Assembly (NCBI RefSeq): GCF_019279795.1 | Contig: NC_056725.1 | Span: forward strand, 1,747,120,126 to 1,747,184,125 | Length of the DNA: 64,000 nucleotides | Reading direction: 5' to 3' | Source of the DNA: Protopterus annectens | Lineage: Eukaryota; Chordata; Ceratodontiformes; Protopteridae | Part shown: positions 1-9,853 of the stretch, one piece after another | Numbering within the stretch: position 1 is the stretch's first letter | Layout of the letters: the number at the start of each line of letters is the position of its first letter | Notes under the pieces: model-generated | The model's input: the letters and a program-made list of their open reading frames with translations, nothing else | Database searches by the model: none | What the model was told of the DNA's origin: nothing | Program-made: the position numbers and the translations under genes

Positions 1-1794
1 CCTCGTTCTTGATGTGCTCTCAATTTTAATATCCATTCAATTTCCACTTTTTCTAAATAATTCACCACATTGGGGAAAAGGGTAACTTCCAGAATCCTCA
101 CTGTACAGTGATCTACATAGAAGTGCTTCAATGGGGAATTTACCCTTTTTCCCAGTGTAGTGCAATCTCAGAGTGGGAGTAGAGGGGGCTTGCCCACCTG
201 CAAAAATGTAGATTTGTTCTTTTTTTTTTTTTAATTTTGAGTTTTTGGAAACTTGATCATATGGTCTTAGCCATATGAATTTCAAGTTTCCAAAAACTCG
301 ATGATGTAATATAAATTTGTTATATGTATACACATATATACATATGTATGTTTATATGTGTGGATGTTTTGACAGCTTTTATATTTATTATTATGAAGAA
401 AAACAATAGTTGCACTTTCATTTTAAACTAAATGTTTTGCAAATATTGCTGTTTGCCTCTTTCTAATGACTATCTGACATATATTTAATCCCATGTACAA
501 ATACCAATGCCTCTAGATTGCTTCTGAATGTTCCATTATTTTTTTCCAGACAAGACACCTTGGCAGGTAGCCTTATGCAGTGCACTTCATGAACTAGCAT
601 ATCTAAGGATATGGAAAAAATATAGTCTGCAAGATGTCTTTATCTTGATAAATTAAAGTGTGCACTTTCATATAAGATTTAAATTGTAGAAAATATCATT
701 TGTTCCTGAAAAGTAAGTATTAAATTAGCACTGATTTCATAAGAAGGCACTAATTCTTTGACTCAGATATATGTCCAGCTTGTTAGCTACAAAAAGATGA
801 CAAATGTATATGTTTGTTGTGAAACAAATTTTGAAAAACAGAGTAGCCAAATGACAATGTAGGCCTCCTGGTGATACTTTGGAACATAAGACCATATCTC
901 TGAAACTGTTTAAAATGTCATATCTTTTTGTTACACAATGCAGTTAGCGATTTCAGAAATAAAGGAATATGTGCAAATATGTCTTCATGTAATATGACTA
1001 CTGCATATCAATCTAAATTTTGGAAGAGGGGCAGCAAGCAAAACTCTACCGAGAGAAAACTTCTCTGGATAAATATGTATATGTTTCTACTTCTCCTGTA
1101 ATAATAGCACAAATATATTCTGGGCATGTGCTGCATTCATCATCCTGAAAATAAATAATCTATCCACCCCTAACTGAAGGAGAGTACAGTGCAATATACC
1201 AAACTGTTACTGTCCAATGCTTGTAAAACCATACATTTGCTACCTCTCTGTAAAAGACAGTGGCTGGAATTTAGAATGGCTGAATATGTTGGGGAAGTCT
1301 TAACACAGTCATTTCGCCTTCATGGTAAGTCTTTCTCATTCTTAAGATTGCCCTACTGCTGAGGTTTTCCACTTACAAGGGCCTCAGCAGGGAGGATGGT
1401 CTTGTAAGCAGAGCTGCTTGATAATGTAGTAGTTCAGGGGGAGAACTAATGCTAATTAGTAATATACTGTCTCCCTGAAATGCCAGTAGCTCATTATTTA
1501 CATGACCAAGCGCTTCAAAAAATGTCTCAGCTACATTTAAGTTAATTGTTTTAGAAAAAAAGTACCCACTGTAAAAACACCACAGTTATCCATTCACTCC
1601 TATGGGAGTACTTGTGTTGCAGGTAAGTTAATCAAAGATGTGAGTGTAGTGTATGGCTGTATGTGAATGTATGTATGTATGTATGCATGCTTGTAGGGGC
1701 ATGAATGAAATCACATGAATGTGTGTTTGTATACATATATTTGCGTATATATTCATATACATATACATAATATGCATAGTATAAATCTATATAA
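1..1794. other. Anonymous AT-rich DNA, no gene seen
   Basis: No recognisable coding or repeat family was found here. The stretch holds one strong hairpin (239-299), a T run near 218-232 and TATG-type simple sequence near 1665-1690. About 40 bp near 139-178 resemble 18,927-18,966 inside the DIRS element, so part of it may be an old dispersed repeat. Confidence 0.5.
239..299. repeat. Inverted repeat / hairpin
   Basis: Arm 239-264 and arm 271-299 are close reverse complements around a 6-nt centre. The outer 12 bp (gagtttttggaa against ttccaaaaactc) pair perfectly, and the inner ends read catatgg and ccatatg. It may be the remnant of a palindromic MITE. Confidence 0.7.
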
Positions 1795-1796
1795 AT

Positions 1797-2150
1797 AGGA
1801 TCATAGCTTCATCAAAGGTTACTAGGCTAACAGCCCTAGAGCCCTTACTAGCCCATCCATATTTATCCCGAGTTGCCCCAACTGTCACTGGTTAGATGAG
1901 TAAAGTTCACAGAGGTAAGGGTCTATGGTAATTAATACCAACTTCCTCTCTCCAGGAGGGACATGAGCACCACTCCAGGAGTGAATTTGCAGTCACCCAT
2001 CCATTTATCTAGGTTGTGTTTGAAGAGGGTCAGGGAGATGCTCTGTTTCATATGAATTGGAAGCTTGTTCAAAAGAAGTGTCAGTCTCTGGGAGATGTAT
2101 CTATCTCTCCAGCATATGAACACCATCTCAAGAATTGGAACCAATTCTAC
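1797..2150 (-). mobile_element. CR1 LINE, 5'-truncated 3' end
   Basis: On the minus strand, 1932-2140 encodes the extreme C-terminus of CR1 ORF2. The WRDRYISQRL block and the FKHNLDKWMGD block match residues of the longer CR1 at 6956-7168. The 3' UTR (1797-1931) ends in degenerate octamers related to TGAACCTA, as in the other CR1 copies. The element is 5'-truncated at about 2150 and sits immediately upstream of a plus-strand PLE coding relic, so it probably inserted into that PLE. Confidence 0.8.
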
Positions 2151-2820
2151 CAATAATGTTAGAGTTATCCTAAGGTATAAAAGTGATATCCATTACATTA
2201 GCAATATCATTAGAGACAACTGGAAGATCTTAACCAGTGACAAAGCTATGAAGCAGATTGTAGGGGATAAACTCTGTTTTACGTACAGAAATGGAAGGAA
2301 CCTGAAACAGCTTCTATGTGATAGATTGCTCAAGAAATTGGAAGTAAGAACCAGTAAAAAGGGTACTAATCCATGCAGAGCATGTACTATATGTAAGTAG
2401 TACATTTACAAGGAACAGATATTCAAGCATCCTGTGACCAATAAGAGTTATATTTTACATGGATACACTGATTGTAAGACTAAACATCTAGTCTATATAG
2501 CATGCTGTAAAGACTGTGACACATTTTATGTTGGTAAGACTAATAGACTTTTTAAATAATGCATTTCTAAGCATGTGAGTGATATGAAACTCAAAGACCA
2601 AAATAATCCATTGGTGAGACATACATGTGCTAATGACAAACACTCTTTTCATTTTACGGTCATACAAATCTTATATACCAATGATAGGGGGGGTGATATT
2701 GTCCTTATGACAGAAATAGCTGAGATGAGATGGATTGGTGAGCTACATGCTGACAACCCCCCAGGTCTTAATTCTTCTCTACCCTTGAAGCCAGCTCTGA
2801 GAAGACAACTTTTCAAATAG
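2150..2820 (+). pseudogene. Penelope-like element, C-terminal part with GIY-YIG endonuclease (PLE-1)
   Basis: PLEs encode one protein: a telomerase-related reverse transcriptase followed by a GIY-YIG endonuclease. Only the end survives. The connector before the nuclease is visible (RNLKQLL, then a Cys pair in NPCRACTIC). The GIY-YIG core follows as VYIAC...FYVGKT at about 2491-2540, then KHVSDM and the conserved Glu region TEIAEMRWIGEL. Two in-frame stops, at 2398-2400 and 2557-2559, break an otherwise continuous frame, and the second lies beside the expected catalytic Arg. The reverse transcriptase is missing because of 5' truncation or the CR1 insertion just upstream. Its own 3' region probably continues through 2821-4800 into tail copy A. 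Confidence 0.85.
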
Positions 2821-4800
2821 AATCTTTATTTATTGTATGAATTTGAAATGAAAAAAAAATTTAGGTAGAATAACATGCAAGCACTCTGTTTATTATGTTG
2901 ACATGAGATAAGTATATTGATTTTTTTTCTTATAGTTACACATTTACTTTCTACTTGGTCTTTATGTTGTTTGCATATTTAGATATGCATTGCTTATATT
3001 CATTTGATCTTTGGTACACATTGCTCTAGTTGGAGGTTACAAGGTTTAGCCTTACATCGAGTTTTTTTTATTAACTTTCTTTCACATATTTACAAGTTTA
3101 TATCTTAGCTTGGCTGATGCTTGGGTTTATTGGTTTTATTTGTATTGTAGAATATGATTGGTTTACCATGTCCTACTGTTATATTGTTTATTTGATAGTT
3201 TTGAGATGGCATAGTAATTCATAGACAGCTGTATATTCTTGTTTCGCCTTTGGGCTTGGGCAGATGACTGCCCTGTTCATTGTTTATTTTCACACTCTTC
3301 AAAAATTTTGAGATGCAGTCCTTTGATTCATCATTTAGTGTTGGCTGTCATTGGTTTATTTCTTGAATCATATCATGTGATTGGCCTATCTTGGCCTTAT
3401 GTATTTGTCTCGGATCGTAAAGCTTGGATTGCCCTTATTTAACGCAACTGTTTAATTTTGATATTTCGTTTGCTGTATTTTTAATTTCTCAACCCTTGAT
3501 ATGCAAGTTTTCGTATTATTGTTTAATGTTATTGGTCCAGCTACAGAAAATGATTGATTTGTTATATTCTACTGTTATATTGCTAATTTGCCATTTTTGA
3601 GATGGCTTAGTAATCTGTAGACAGTTGCTTACTTTTGTTTTGTTTTGGGCCACGGCAGGTGACTGCCTTGCTCGTTGTGTTATTTTTACATCCTCAAAAT
3701 TTTGAGATATTCACTATTTAAGGTTGACTGTTGTTGGCTTATATTTTGAACCATATAAGGAAATCGGCCTGTCCTGGTTTTATGTATTGGTTTCAGATCT
3801 TACATTTGGATTGAGCTCATCTAATGTAATTGTTCAATTTTGATATTTCACTATAGTGATACATAGTGCTTTGTTATTTTATTTTTTATTCTGTATTTCT
3901 TAATTCTTGAGGTGCACGTTTTTAGTATTATTGTCTAATGTTATTTGTTATTGCTCCACTTTTAGATCTGAGCAAGGCAATTGGTCCATTATGGTCCTAT
4001 TCATTTGTTTTATATTTTGAAGTCTAGATGGATTTCATTTAGATATTTTAAAATAATGTTATATAGCATTTCCTTCCTTTGCTATTCAATTATGTTAGGC
4101 TCTGAGACAGCAATAATCTATGGATAGCTGATGTTTTTGGTCTATTCTTGTGCCTGGACAGATGACTGCTTTGCTTGTTATTTCTTCTTTATATTTCTCT
4201 ACTTTGGGATCAGGGTATCTTGTACTACTGACCAATAGCTGATTTATTTTGGTTCATTTCTTAATCAGAATAAGGTGATTGGTCTGTTACGGTCTCTTTC
4301 ATCTGTTTCGGTTTTCAGGATTGGACTATTTCTATCTAATATAATTGGTTAATTTTGCCATTTTAACACTCTCTTGTGTAGTGTTTTGTTAATATGATTA
4401 TACACTCGAATTATTACATATTGGTTGTGTTGGTCTCCTAGCACTGGTAGACAAGTTCATTATTGGTTCATTTTTTTTGTTTTAGTAAAGTGATTGGTTT
4501 TCTTGCTTCATTTATATTTGTTGGTCAAGAACAAGATACTAGATTTTAGATAAGCTATATACTATTGGAGGGAATCTTGGTTTGAGCCCGGTAATTGGTC
4601 CTTCTTAATGTTTTCTTCTTATCCATTCTCGAGTGGAGCCCACTGTTATATTTTGTGACTGCATCTAGTATTTATTTCTTGTTCGTATATATTTTTTCTG
4701 TATGTAGTTTTTTACAAGTGTTTGCAGAGCGTTAGGCTCGTGACATGCATATTTTTTATTATACAGATTGTCGCATTACCCCACTATGTATTGCACACAA
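2821..4800 (+). repeat. PLE 3' non-coding region with three diverged repeats and CCAAT boxes
   Basis: No reading frame here resembles a known protein. Three diverged repeats of about 400-500 bp carry the same landmarks in order: a cagatgactgc-type block at about 3259, 3658 and 4159, flanked by ATTGG pentamers and similar T-rich text. It lies between the GIY-YIG relic and PLE tail copy A and reads in the same direction, so it is best taken as a PLE 3' UTR or promoter region. That assignment is inference. Confidence 0.55.
3129..4598 (+). promoter_or_regulatory. Array of about 16 CCAAT boxes
   Basis: ATTGG, the inverted CCAAT box, occurs at 3129, 3157, 3350, 3380, 3531, 3786, 3980, 4278, 4320, 4344, 4420, 4462, 4494, 4564 and 4594. 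One CCAAT in the other orientation is at 4232. About three would be expected by chance on both strands. NF-Y binds this motif in vertebrate promoters. A regulatory role here is inference. Confidence 0.5.
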
Positions 4801-5064
4801 AAAAATTAGCTGGTACAATAATCTGGAATTTTGTAAGATATTATTTATTAGTAAACAAAAGTTTTAGCACAGATATTGATATTTATGCACAATTTTGAAC
4901 CATGATGTTTTACACGTGTTATTATAGTTGTGTATATATAATTTGTAACAAAGAGAAAACAGAATGTGGTGCAGGCAAATGGTTCCACCAAACGATAAAA
5001 GGCAATGTACTGAAAAATATAGTAGAACCAAACCACAGCCAGTATCCAGAAAAAAAGAAACTTT

Positions 5065-5490
5065 TAATGGTGAGCGCTTTAGCACTTTTGTTCATCCTGA
5101 TACAGGGAAGACAATAGAGTTTAGAGTATTTGCTGATTGTAACACTATCAATATTGTTTATTTGGCATACTGTGTAGTATGTTTTTCATATTATATAGGC
5201 AAAACCAACCATATATTAAAGCAAACAATGAGAGAATACATTTATGATATATACAGGGTGCAGATAATACTGCAATGGCTAAACATGTGGCCAAGTATGA
5301 TAATGCACATACATTTAGATTTATGGCTATAGAAACAGTTAGAAATAATGAAAGTAGAGGGGATGTTACCAATAGGACAGAAGTAGCTGAATTAGAATGG
5401 ATAATTAGGATGAGAGCTACAATGGGGAAGGGGCTCAGTGATAAAGCTTCCATAAAGCCAGTTTTACAGGCAAGGAACTTAGTAAGATGA
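5065..5490 (+). pseudogene. PLE-2 GIY-YIG endonuclease fragment
   Basis: The fragment starts just inside the inverted arm with FVHPDTGKT, typical of the PLE segment before the nuclease. The GIY-YIG core VYLAYC...YYIGKT follows at about 5157-5202. A frameshift near 5260-5290 moves the frame. The downstream half then shows AKHVAKYDNAHTF and the conserved acidic segment TEVAELEWIIRMRA, and ends at 5488-5490. The reverse transcriptase is absent. The nuclease would have cut the target site for PLE insertion. It is not expected to be functional now. Confidence 0.8.
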
Positions 5491-5537
5491 CACATTGTAT
5501 CTATGGTTTTAAATTTTAATTGTCTTGTTAATGCTTT

Positions 5538-5590
5538 TAATTGGTTGTAACTACATAGGACTTTTTATTGGTTGGAATATATTTTAAATA
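5538..5590 (+). promoter_or_regulatory. CCAAT and TATA-like boxes before the PLE-2 ribozyme
   Basis: Inverted CCAAT boxes (ATTGG) lie at about 5540 and 5567-5571. A TATA-like AT-rich block begins at about 5578. The hammerhead core starts 38 bp after that block. The same spacing recurs in three other PLE tails in the window. Confidence 0.4.
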
Positions 5591-5610
5591 CCAAAGTAAA
5601 GAGATGTTGT

Positions 5611-5655
5611 GTTGTCTGATGAAGCGGCAAAACTTGTCGCGAAAGCGTTCACCAT
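5611..5655 (+). ncRNA. Hammerhead ribozyme-like motif in PLE-2
   Basis: The core CTGATGA lies at 5616-5622. A stem II of GCGGC (5624-5628) with GTCGC (5636-5640) follows, then GAAA at 5641-5644 and the putative cleavage trinucleotide TTC at 5648-5650. One unpaired A (5623) separates the core from stem II, unlike the textbook motif, and stem I is weak. Hammerheads are known in PLE pseudo-LTRs. Catalysis here is untested. Confidence 0.6.
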
Positions 5656-6148
5656 TAAAAGTTTATTTTTTGTGGATACTGGCTGCGGTTTGGTTCTACT
5701 ATATTTTTCAGTACAATATATAAAATTTGTATTGTTTTTAATGCTTTTAAGCCTGATTATTGGAGTTTATGCACCCTGCAATCACCATTCACTTACTTGT
5801 TTGAGGTATTTGCAATTTTTTAGAAAAGCAATTAGAATTTGTTTATATATTGTTATGCTTCCATTTTTCTATGAATAGAATATGATTTTACAAGTAGTTA
5901 TGTCTTATTTTAATATGAAATCTGATCTGCAAGTTATTCTTTATTACTCCAACATCAACAGATGTATTAACATGTATCCAGTATAATATGGTTGCTTAGC
6001 TGACTGTTTTTATTTTGTTTTATTACTTGAGGTTAATTGCTTGTGAAACAAATTACTAGATTTGATTGGCTAAACAACTTAGTTATGTATTTAAATTAGT
6101 AAAAGTTTTACGAACATTTTTGGCTGATATCTTTATTAGCTGTCTGTG

Positions 6149-6170
6149 ATTGGTTAGGAAATATTTAAAA
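6149..6170 (+). promoter_or_regulatory. CCAAT and TATA-like boxes in tail copy A
   Basis: ATTGG lies at 6149-6153 and the TATA-like atatttaaaa at 6161-6170, 35 bp before the hammerhead-like core at 6196. Copy B has the same arrangement. Confidence 0.4.
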
Positions 6171-6190
6171 GTTTTTGGTTTTAGGTAAAT

Positions 6191-6233
6191 AGAATCTGAA
6201 GAATGGTGGAAGCCACCCGAATGTGCTCATTTT
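6191..6233 (+). ncRNA. Decayed hammerhead-like motif, tail copy A
   Basis: CTGAAGA (6196-6202) fits the CUGANGA core. Stem II is GGTGG (6205-6209) with CCACC (6213-6217). The closing GAA is followed by T rather than A, which would break the first stem III pair. Copy B at 14,081 is the better preserved version. Confidence 0.45.
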
Positions 6234-6495
6234 TATCCTGTTTTTGTTTGTTCCAATAAACTTGTTTTATGCTGACAGCTGTGGTGACAGCACTGGTTAT
6301 CTCTGTAATATGTATATATACAGAGAGAGAGAGAGAGTGGCTGACCTTATGTTTCTGTTACTATGAGGATTGCTGATAATCAAATAGTCAGAAGATGATG
6401 CATTAAACAGGATGATACTTGAGAATATTCTCTTATCGACACCAGAGGTAGGGAAAGAGAAAATGTAGGGAGTCAGAGGAAGTATTGTTTGCTAC

Positions 6496-6841
6496 AAATA
6501 AAATATTATAAAATAAAATGAACCACAAATAAAGCCAGGTCACCAACCTTATTAAAGGCAGTCTCTAGTGCCTTGGCTTACAAGAAGCCTTCCTGCGTAA
6601 ATGACAAATGCGTAGAAATTCTCCGTAAGGGAGTGACCGAATAGTATGTGGGGGATGACAGCTATTGCCTTTTAAGAATTGATTCACCTCATTAATTTTT
6701 CTATTAACACTAATTTCAATATGCCCATTCAACTTTCCTTGTAATGAAATGTCCAAAAAGTAACACTATGTCTATATTGTAAACCATCAAACTGTATGCC
6801 AAATCTATTTTTATGTAAATTTTCTATAAAATTTGGCACTT
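6496..6841 (-). pseudogene. PLE-3 reverse transcriptase, downstream part
   Basis: The minus strand encodes the late part of a PLE reverse transcriptase. A segment VPNFIENLHKN lies next to the CR1 junction. A frameshift follows, and then the SCHPPHTIRSLPYGEFLRIC block at about 6588-6650, which matches the PLE pattern of HPPH, SIPYGQFLRLRRIC. The remainder, including the GIY-YIG domain, is absent because the segment stops at tail copy A. Its upstream half lies at 12,026-13,465. A CR1 element separates the two. Confidence 0.8.
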
Positions 6842-6955
6842 AGGTTCATAGGTTCATACTAGGCTATCTGCCCTAGGGCATTTATAAGCCTAGCCAGAGT
6901 GTGTTTGGCTTTCGCCACCCATTTTAAATTAATTTTGCTATGCCCTTTTTCGAGG

Positions 6956-9853
6956 TTAGTATACTGTGCCTCTGTCTAACAGTGACACAGAAGTGATACC
7001 CGGGGTAAACCTATGATCTCCCATCCACTCATCAAGATTCCTCTTGAAGAGAGTCAATGAGGGACTCTGCCTAACCTGGACTGGGATTTTATTCCAGAGT
7101 GAAGGGAGCCTCTGGGTTATGAATCTGTCCCTCCAGCATGTCCTCTTTATTTCAGTACTGAGGTTCAAGTCTCTCGAGCGTAGCTCGATGGGATTTGGAT
7201 TTTCTGAGGTGCAGCATGTCCATTAATTCCGGGTTGGACATGGCTTTATATGTCAGGCACAGATCGCCTCTGAGCAGGTGGTATGCCACTGAGTAGAGCT
7301 GGAGTTTCTTTAACCGGGCAGCATATGGCATCTGTTTGAGCCCTTTGATCCTCTTGGTGAGGTATTATTGGGGTCTTTCCAGTTGCTGCAGGTGTCTGGT
7401 AAGGTACATCCCAAAAGGGGCATTGTACTCAATTATGGGCCTGATGAGGGATGAGTAAAGAGGCACGATGACCTCCCCTGATCTAGATGTGAATCTCTTC
7501 ATGATTAGGTGGGCTATATAAAATGTTTTTCTAACCACTTTGGCCACGTGGTTGTCAAATGAGAGATTGCTATCAACTTGGGTCCCCAGGTCCCTAATTA
7601 CTTCTTCTGTACTTAATGGATTACCACCTATGTGGTAATTTGTGGGCACTTTGTTTTTGCCAAAGGGGATGACTATAAACTTTTTGGCGTTTAGCTTGAG
7701 GCCATGACTCTGGCACCAGTTGTCTGTTTCTATGAGGCCCTTTTGGAGGATGCTTGTGTCGGCCGGAGAGTCGATTATGGCGCCAAGTTTGCAGTCATCT
7801 GTGAACTTGGTCAGCCACAGTCCTTCCGTGTTGGCCTGTACCTCTGAGAAATATATACCGAACAAGAGAGGTCCCAGGACTGAGCCTTGTGGGACGCCAC
7901 TTGTAACTGGTTTGGAGTCTGACATGGCTCCAGCAATTCTAACCATGTGGGTTCTGTCCTTGAGCCAGTTTGCAACCCATCTAGTCACATAGGAGTTTAT
8001 ATTTAAGCTGGTGAGCTTATCTATAATGCCTGAGTGGGGTATTGTATTGAAGGCTTTTGTGAGGTCCAGGTAGGCTGTGTGGACCACCTTCCCCTTGTCA
8101 ATGGCCTTGGTGACTGTTTCAAAGAAATCAACCAGGTTTGAGAGGCAGGATCTGCCCTTAACAAAGCCGAACTGGGTAGGATCCAGTGTCTGTAGGTCCC
8201 CAATATCTTTATTTATGAGGTCCATGATGATCCTTTTCATAGCTTTGCAGACCAAGCTAGTCAGGCTTATGGGGCGATAGTTTCCAGGATCCATTGAGGC
8301 ACCACCTTTGTGGAGAGGGACCACTGTTGCTGTACGCCACTCTTTGGGTACATATCCTGTTGTAAGGCTGAGATTGAACAGTAGTTTTATGTTTGGGTTT
8401 AGCTCTTCTTGGAGTTCATGTAGGACACAGCCCGGGACACCGTCTGGTCCCATTGATGCTGTGTTTTTTGCTTTGGAGAGGGCAGCTCTTACCTGACCAT
8501 CTGAGATGTCAGGGGGGCAGCACTCTGCTGGGATAGATATTTGCCCTTTTGGTGGGGGGGGGAGTTTGCACTGAACCTGTCAGCTAGGATGTTGGCAATG
8601 TCTGTGGGTTCGGTGTATTTTTTGTCATTTTGGACTAATTCTGAGCATATCTGGGAATTCCCACCCAGGTTCCTAACATAACTAAAGAAAGCCTTGTGAT
8701 TATCCTTAGTGTCCTGTGCAATTTTTCTCTTGAAGCTGGCCTTAGATGATTTTATGAGTGCCCATAGTTTTTTGCTAATACTGATCAGAGATGTCTTCCC
8801 TTTTTGGGATTTTGCTCCATCATGTAGTAGCTTCCTCCTTCTATTGTATAGTTTGTTTATGGCTGGGGTCCACCAGACAGGATATCTGCCTTTGGAGGAT
8901 TGGGTCTTGGTTTTATTTGGGATTGCATGATCCATGCATTCCTGAAGGTGTTCATAGAATGTGTTTATAAAGGATTCTGCGGTCTGGACCATATTTTCCA
9001 CAGGCCCGGGGGCTTTGAAGGATTCCACCTCAGTTTTGAGGAGTGTGAAATTTGCTTTAGAGAAATTTTTCACCGTGGTTTTCAGGGCAGGGGGTGGAGT
9101 CGGGATGTGAATATCCAGTGAGATTAGTTTATATTCTGATCTTACCAGTGAGGGATACACTTCTGGTCTGGAGCATAGAGTCCCCATGTTGGTGATGATC
9201 AGGTCCAGTATGTTTTCCCCTCTTGTGGGAGTGGTAACAAGTTGTTCCATAGCATTTGAGTTTATAAATTCAAGGAACCTTTGGGCTAGGGTGTTGGAGC
9301 TAGAGTAATGCTCCCAGTCTATGTTTGGGTAGTTGAAGTCACCCAATATAATGGTGTTTGGAGAGACCTTCATAATTTCCAGTGTTCTCAGGAAGGCTGA
9401 GTGGGGTTCCTGGGTTTGGGAAGGTGGTCTGTAGCAGGCTATAAACTGGAAGGCAGTTTTACCCACTGTTAGTTGCACAAGGATAGTCTCTGATGCTTCG
9501 TGCTGTGCCACCAACCTGGAAGTGTGGGTATCTTTGACGAATATTGGTACTCCCCCTCCTTTTGTGGTTCGGTCCAAGTTTTGGGGCCGAAAAGCATAGT
9601 ATGAGGTATAACCTGGTAGTGCTGGGGTGCTCTCAGGAGCCTTGAACCAGGTTTCTGTTACTGCACAGATATCGATGTTCTCCGTGCTAAGGAGAGTTTC
9701 GAGTGCGTGCATCTTGAGGTTTAGACTTCTGGCGTTGAGTAGCATTACTCTTAGTTTCTTATCCCTTGTGATACCTATGGAGGTGGGTTTGTCTTTTGAG
9801 CCTTGCCTAAAAAAGGCACTATGGGGGTAGCAAGAGCCTTTTCCAACATCCAA
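6956..9853 (-). pseudogene. CR1 ORF2: AP endonuclease plus reverse transcriptase
   Basis: The N-terminal half (9853-8489) is an apurinic-type endonuclease with LNARSL, VTETW and GDFNYPNIDW. The usual SDH motif reads SEY, so a catalytic His is lost. The RT follows with GNYRPISL, YLDLTKAFNTI (motif A Asp kept), SGVPQGSVLGPLLF and FTDD (motif C). A frameshift at the run of about nine Gs at 8553-8562 separates the two halves. A stop at 7363-7365 follows ERPQ, where a related copy in this window reads Lys. The last C-terminal block (WRDRFITQRL, WMGDHRFTPG) lies in another frame at 6956-7168. ORF2 normally nicks the target and copies the RNA in place. Confidence 0.9.

Larger units (their letters stand above)
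5007..5719. repeat. Inverted repeat pair (arms 5007-5084 and 5639-5719)
   Basis: The arms are reverse complements over about 75 bp. For example, gtagaaccaaaccacagcc in the left arm corresponds to ggctgcggtttggttctac in the right arm, with a few mismatches. Both arms translate to similar meaningless peptides on opposite strands, which explains the mirrored open frames. Confidence 0.85.
4935..5731 (+). mobile_element. PLE-2 insertion with inverted 5' arm and target-site duplication
   Basis: Comparison with copy B, which lacks it, defines the insertion. The flanks are near-identical direct repeats: TATATAATTTGTA at 4935-4947 and TATATAAAATTTGTA at 5717-5731. Inside, the 5' end (5007-5084) is an inverted copy of the element's own 3' end (5639-5719), followed by a plus-strand GIY-YIG fragment and a hammerhead-like motif. 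Inverted 5' arms are known for PLEs. Confidence 0.7.
4812..6495 (+). mobile_element. PLE tail / pseudo-LTR, copy A
   Basis: This segment is repeated in direct orientation at 13,462-14,646. Shared parts are 4820-4935 with 13,475-13,595, and 5731-6495 with 13,610-14,646. Copy A carries an extra PLE insertion (about 4935-5731). It contains a promoter-like CCAAT and TATA pair (6149-6170), a hammerhead-like hairpin (6191-6233) and AATAAA near 6255. This is the expected layout of a PLE pseudo-LTR. Identity to copy B stops abruptly at about 6495, where a minus-strand PLE body begins. Confidence 0.65.

Noticed and set aside
3239..3442. 67-residue plus-strand frame with hydrophobic stretches
   Set aside because: It lies inside the diverged tandem repeats, and the corresponding frames in the other units are not open.
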